Part shown: positions 37,072 to 37,612 of the stretch, piece after piece | How the letters are laid out: each line of letters starts with the position of its first letter | Position numbering within the stretch: the stretch's first letter is position 1 | Source: a virus | Virus record (IMG/VR): IMGVR_UViG_3300027747_001864 | Location: 1 to 37,612 of that record | DNA length: 37,612 bases | Direction: 5' to 3' (one strand) | Notes under the pieces: generated by a model | Seen by the model: only the letters and a program-made list of their open reading frames with translations | Database searches by the model: none | What the model was told of the DNA's origin: nothing | Made by a program: the position numbers and the translations under genes

Positions 37072-37612
37072 TAAAAGTACCCCATGAATTTACCCCTACA
37101 ATAAATACCATATACCCACATGGTAATTTAATTATTTTTGAAGATTGGTTTTCTTATAACGATATACCCAATACAAATAGACAATACCTACCAATCCAAT
37201 GGACTGCATATCATGTAAATAATAATTACGGGAATGATATAGTAGCAATTAAAAGATTACAAGATTATGTAGATTTATTACCAAGAAATTTTAAATATTT
37301 TACCATTGTTCAATATGATGATGGTTGTTTAATAGACTTTAAGGATTTAGATATACTTATTTTTAGCATGAGTAAAAAAATAGGAGTGGAAATACCACTT
37401 CTTTGTATGCCACATAAATTTGAATTTAATGGCGAAAAAGAAATTTACGCATCATTTATAGGTACACATACTCACCCAATAAGAGAACATATATTTAATA
37501 TAAAAGACAATAACTATTATATTTCAGACAATCCTCATAATGAAAAAGATTTTTGTAATATATTGGCTTCTTCGTTATTTGGTTTATGTCCCAGGGGATA
37601 TGGTTTAAATAG
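37068..37612 (+). CDS. Exostosin-like glycosyltransferase, cut by the window end
   Basis: An open frame from ATG at 37068 (MIKVPHEFTPTINTIYPHGN) that reaches the end of the window after 181 codons without stop. Words such as YFTIVQYDDG, ASFIGTHTHPIREHIF and, at the very end, SSLFGLCPRGYGLN match the exostosin/GT47-like family, in which F-C-L-C-P-R-G-x-G-x-x-S marks the donor-binding site. It would be a further sugar transferase of the cassette; its C-terminus lies beyond the window. Confidence 0.75.
   Translation, partial: MIKVPHEFTPTINTIYPHGNLIIFEDWFSYNDIPNTNRQYLPIQWTAYHVNNNYGNDIVAIKRLQDYVDLLPRNFKYFTIVQYDDGCLIDFKDLDILIFSMSKKIGVEIPLLCMPHKFEFNGEKEIYASFIGTHTHPIREHIFNIKDNNYYISDNPHNEKDFCNILASSLFGLCPRGYGLN

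Noticed and set aside
1-37612. Integrase or attachment sites that would mark a prophage
   Set aside because: No tyrosine or serine recombinase and no tRNA gene or att-like repeat was found; the only long direct repeat flanks groSL.

Overview
The window is most of the genome of a tailed, probably short-tailed (podovirus-like), double-stranded DNA phage that infects a member of the Bacteroidota. The sequence is roughly two-thirds A+T. Genes start without Shine-Dalgarno sequences, behind A-rich leaders. Promoters fit the Bacteroidota primary-sigma pattern TTG-N19-21-TAnnTTTG. The replication protein has a VirE-N/BT4734-type primase domain, and the GroEL is of Bacteroidota type. No integrase is visible. 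Major capsid protein, portal and endolysin are not recognised and probably lie outside the window.

Layout. (1) 15-5807, minus strand: an early recombination/modification operon starts at a textbook promoter (5852-5884). It carries two small unknown proteins, a PD-(D/E)XK (YqaJ-like) exonuclease, groS and groL, a cytosine-5 DNA methyltransferase interrupted at a G9 tract, an HExxH lipoprotein and an unknown protein, then a terminator (651-680). Beyond it a second unit encodes a ribbon-helix-helix protein and a RusA resolvase. (2) 5808-7000: about 1.2 kb without a recognised gene. It holds phased GTAACA boxes, palindromes, a lone plus-strand terminator and an abrupt strand-composition switch at about 6646. 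It is the best candidate for replication origin and divergent control region. (3) 7001-9295, plus: small unknown genes, several behind a repeated A-rich leader, including two proteins made of 21-residue YD-like repeats. (4) 9323-10943, minus: a small operon ending in a NinG-like nuclease. (5) 11013-15061, plus: HTH protein, replication initiator, primase-helicase, SSB, two unknowns and a second GroES-like co-chaperonin, closed by a strong terminator. (6) 15144-32756, plus: small membrane/holin-like proteins, a tandem Cpn10-like protein, adaptor and tail proteins, internal virion proteins including a 1787-residue one, and the terminase. (7) 32756 to the right end, plus: a tightly coupled glycan cassette (GT25, GT2, GT11 fucosyltransferase-like, two methyltransferases, a GDP-mannose 3,5-epimerase-like enzyme, and an exostosin-like protein cut by the window end).

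Main points. The groS-groL pair sits between two near-identical 54-bp copies of the 3' end of the exonuclease gene. This suggests insertion of a host-type chaperonin cassette between exonuclease and methyltransferase genes that were once adjacent. The phage also has its own single-domain GroES-like protein and a tandem Cpn10-like protein, so chaperonin functions are unusually abundant. The methyltransferase reads into a motif-less alternative C-terminus as sequenced; one extra G, or a -1 ribosomal slip, restores motifs VIII-X. The rightward early promoter carries three GTAACAA boxes at exact 21-bp spacing, and more such boxes lie across the control region.
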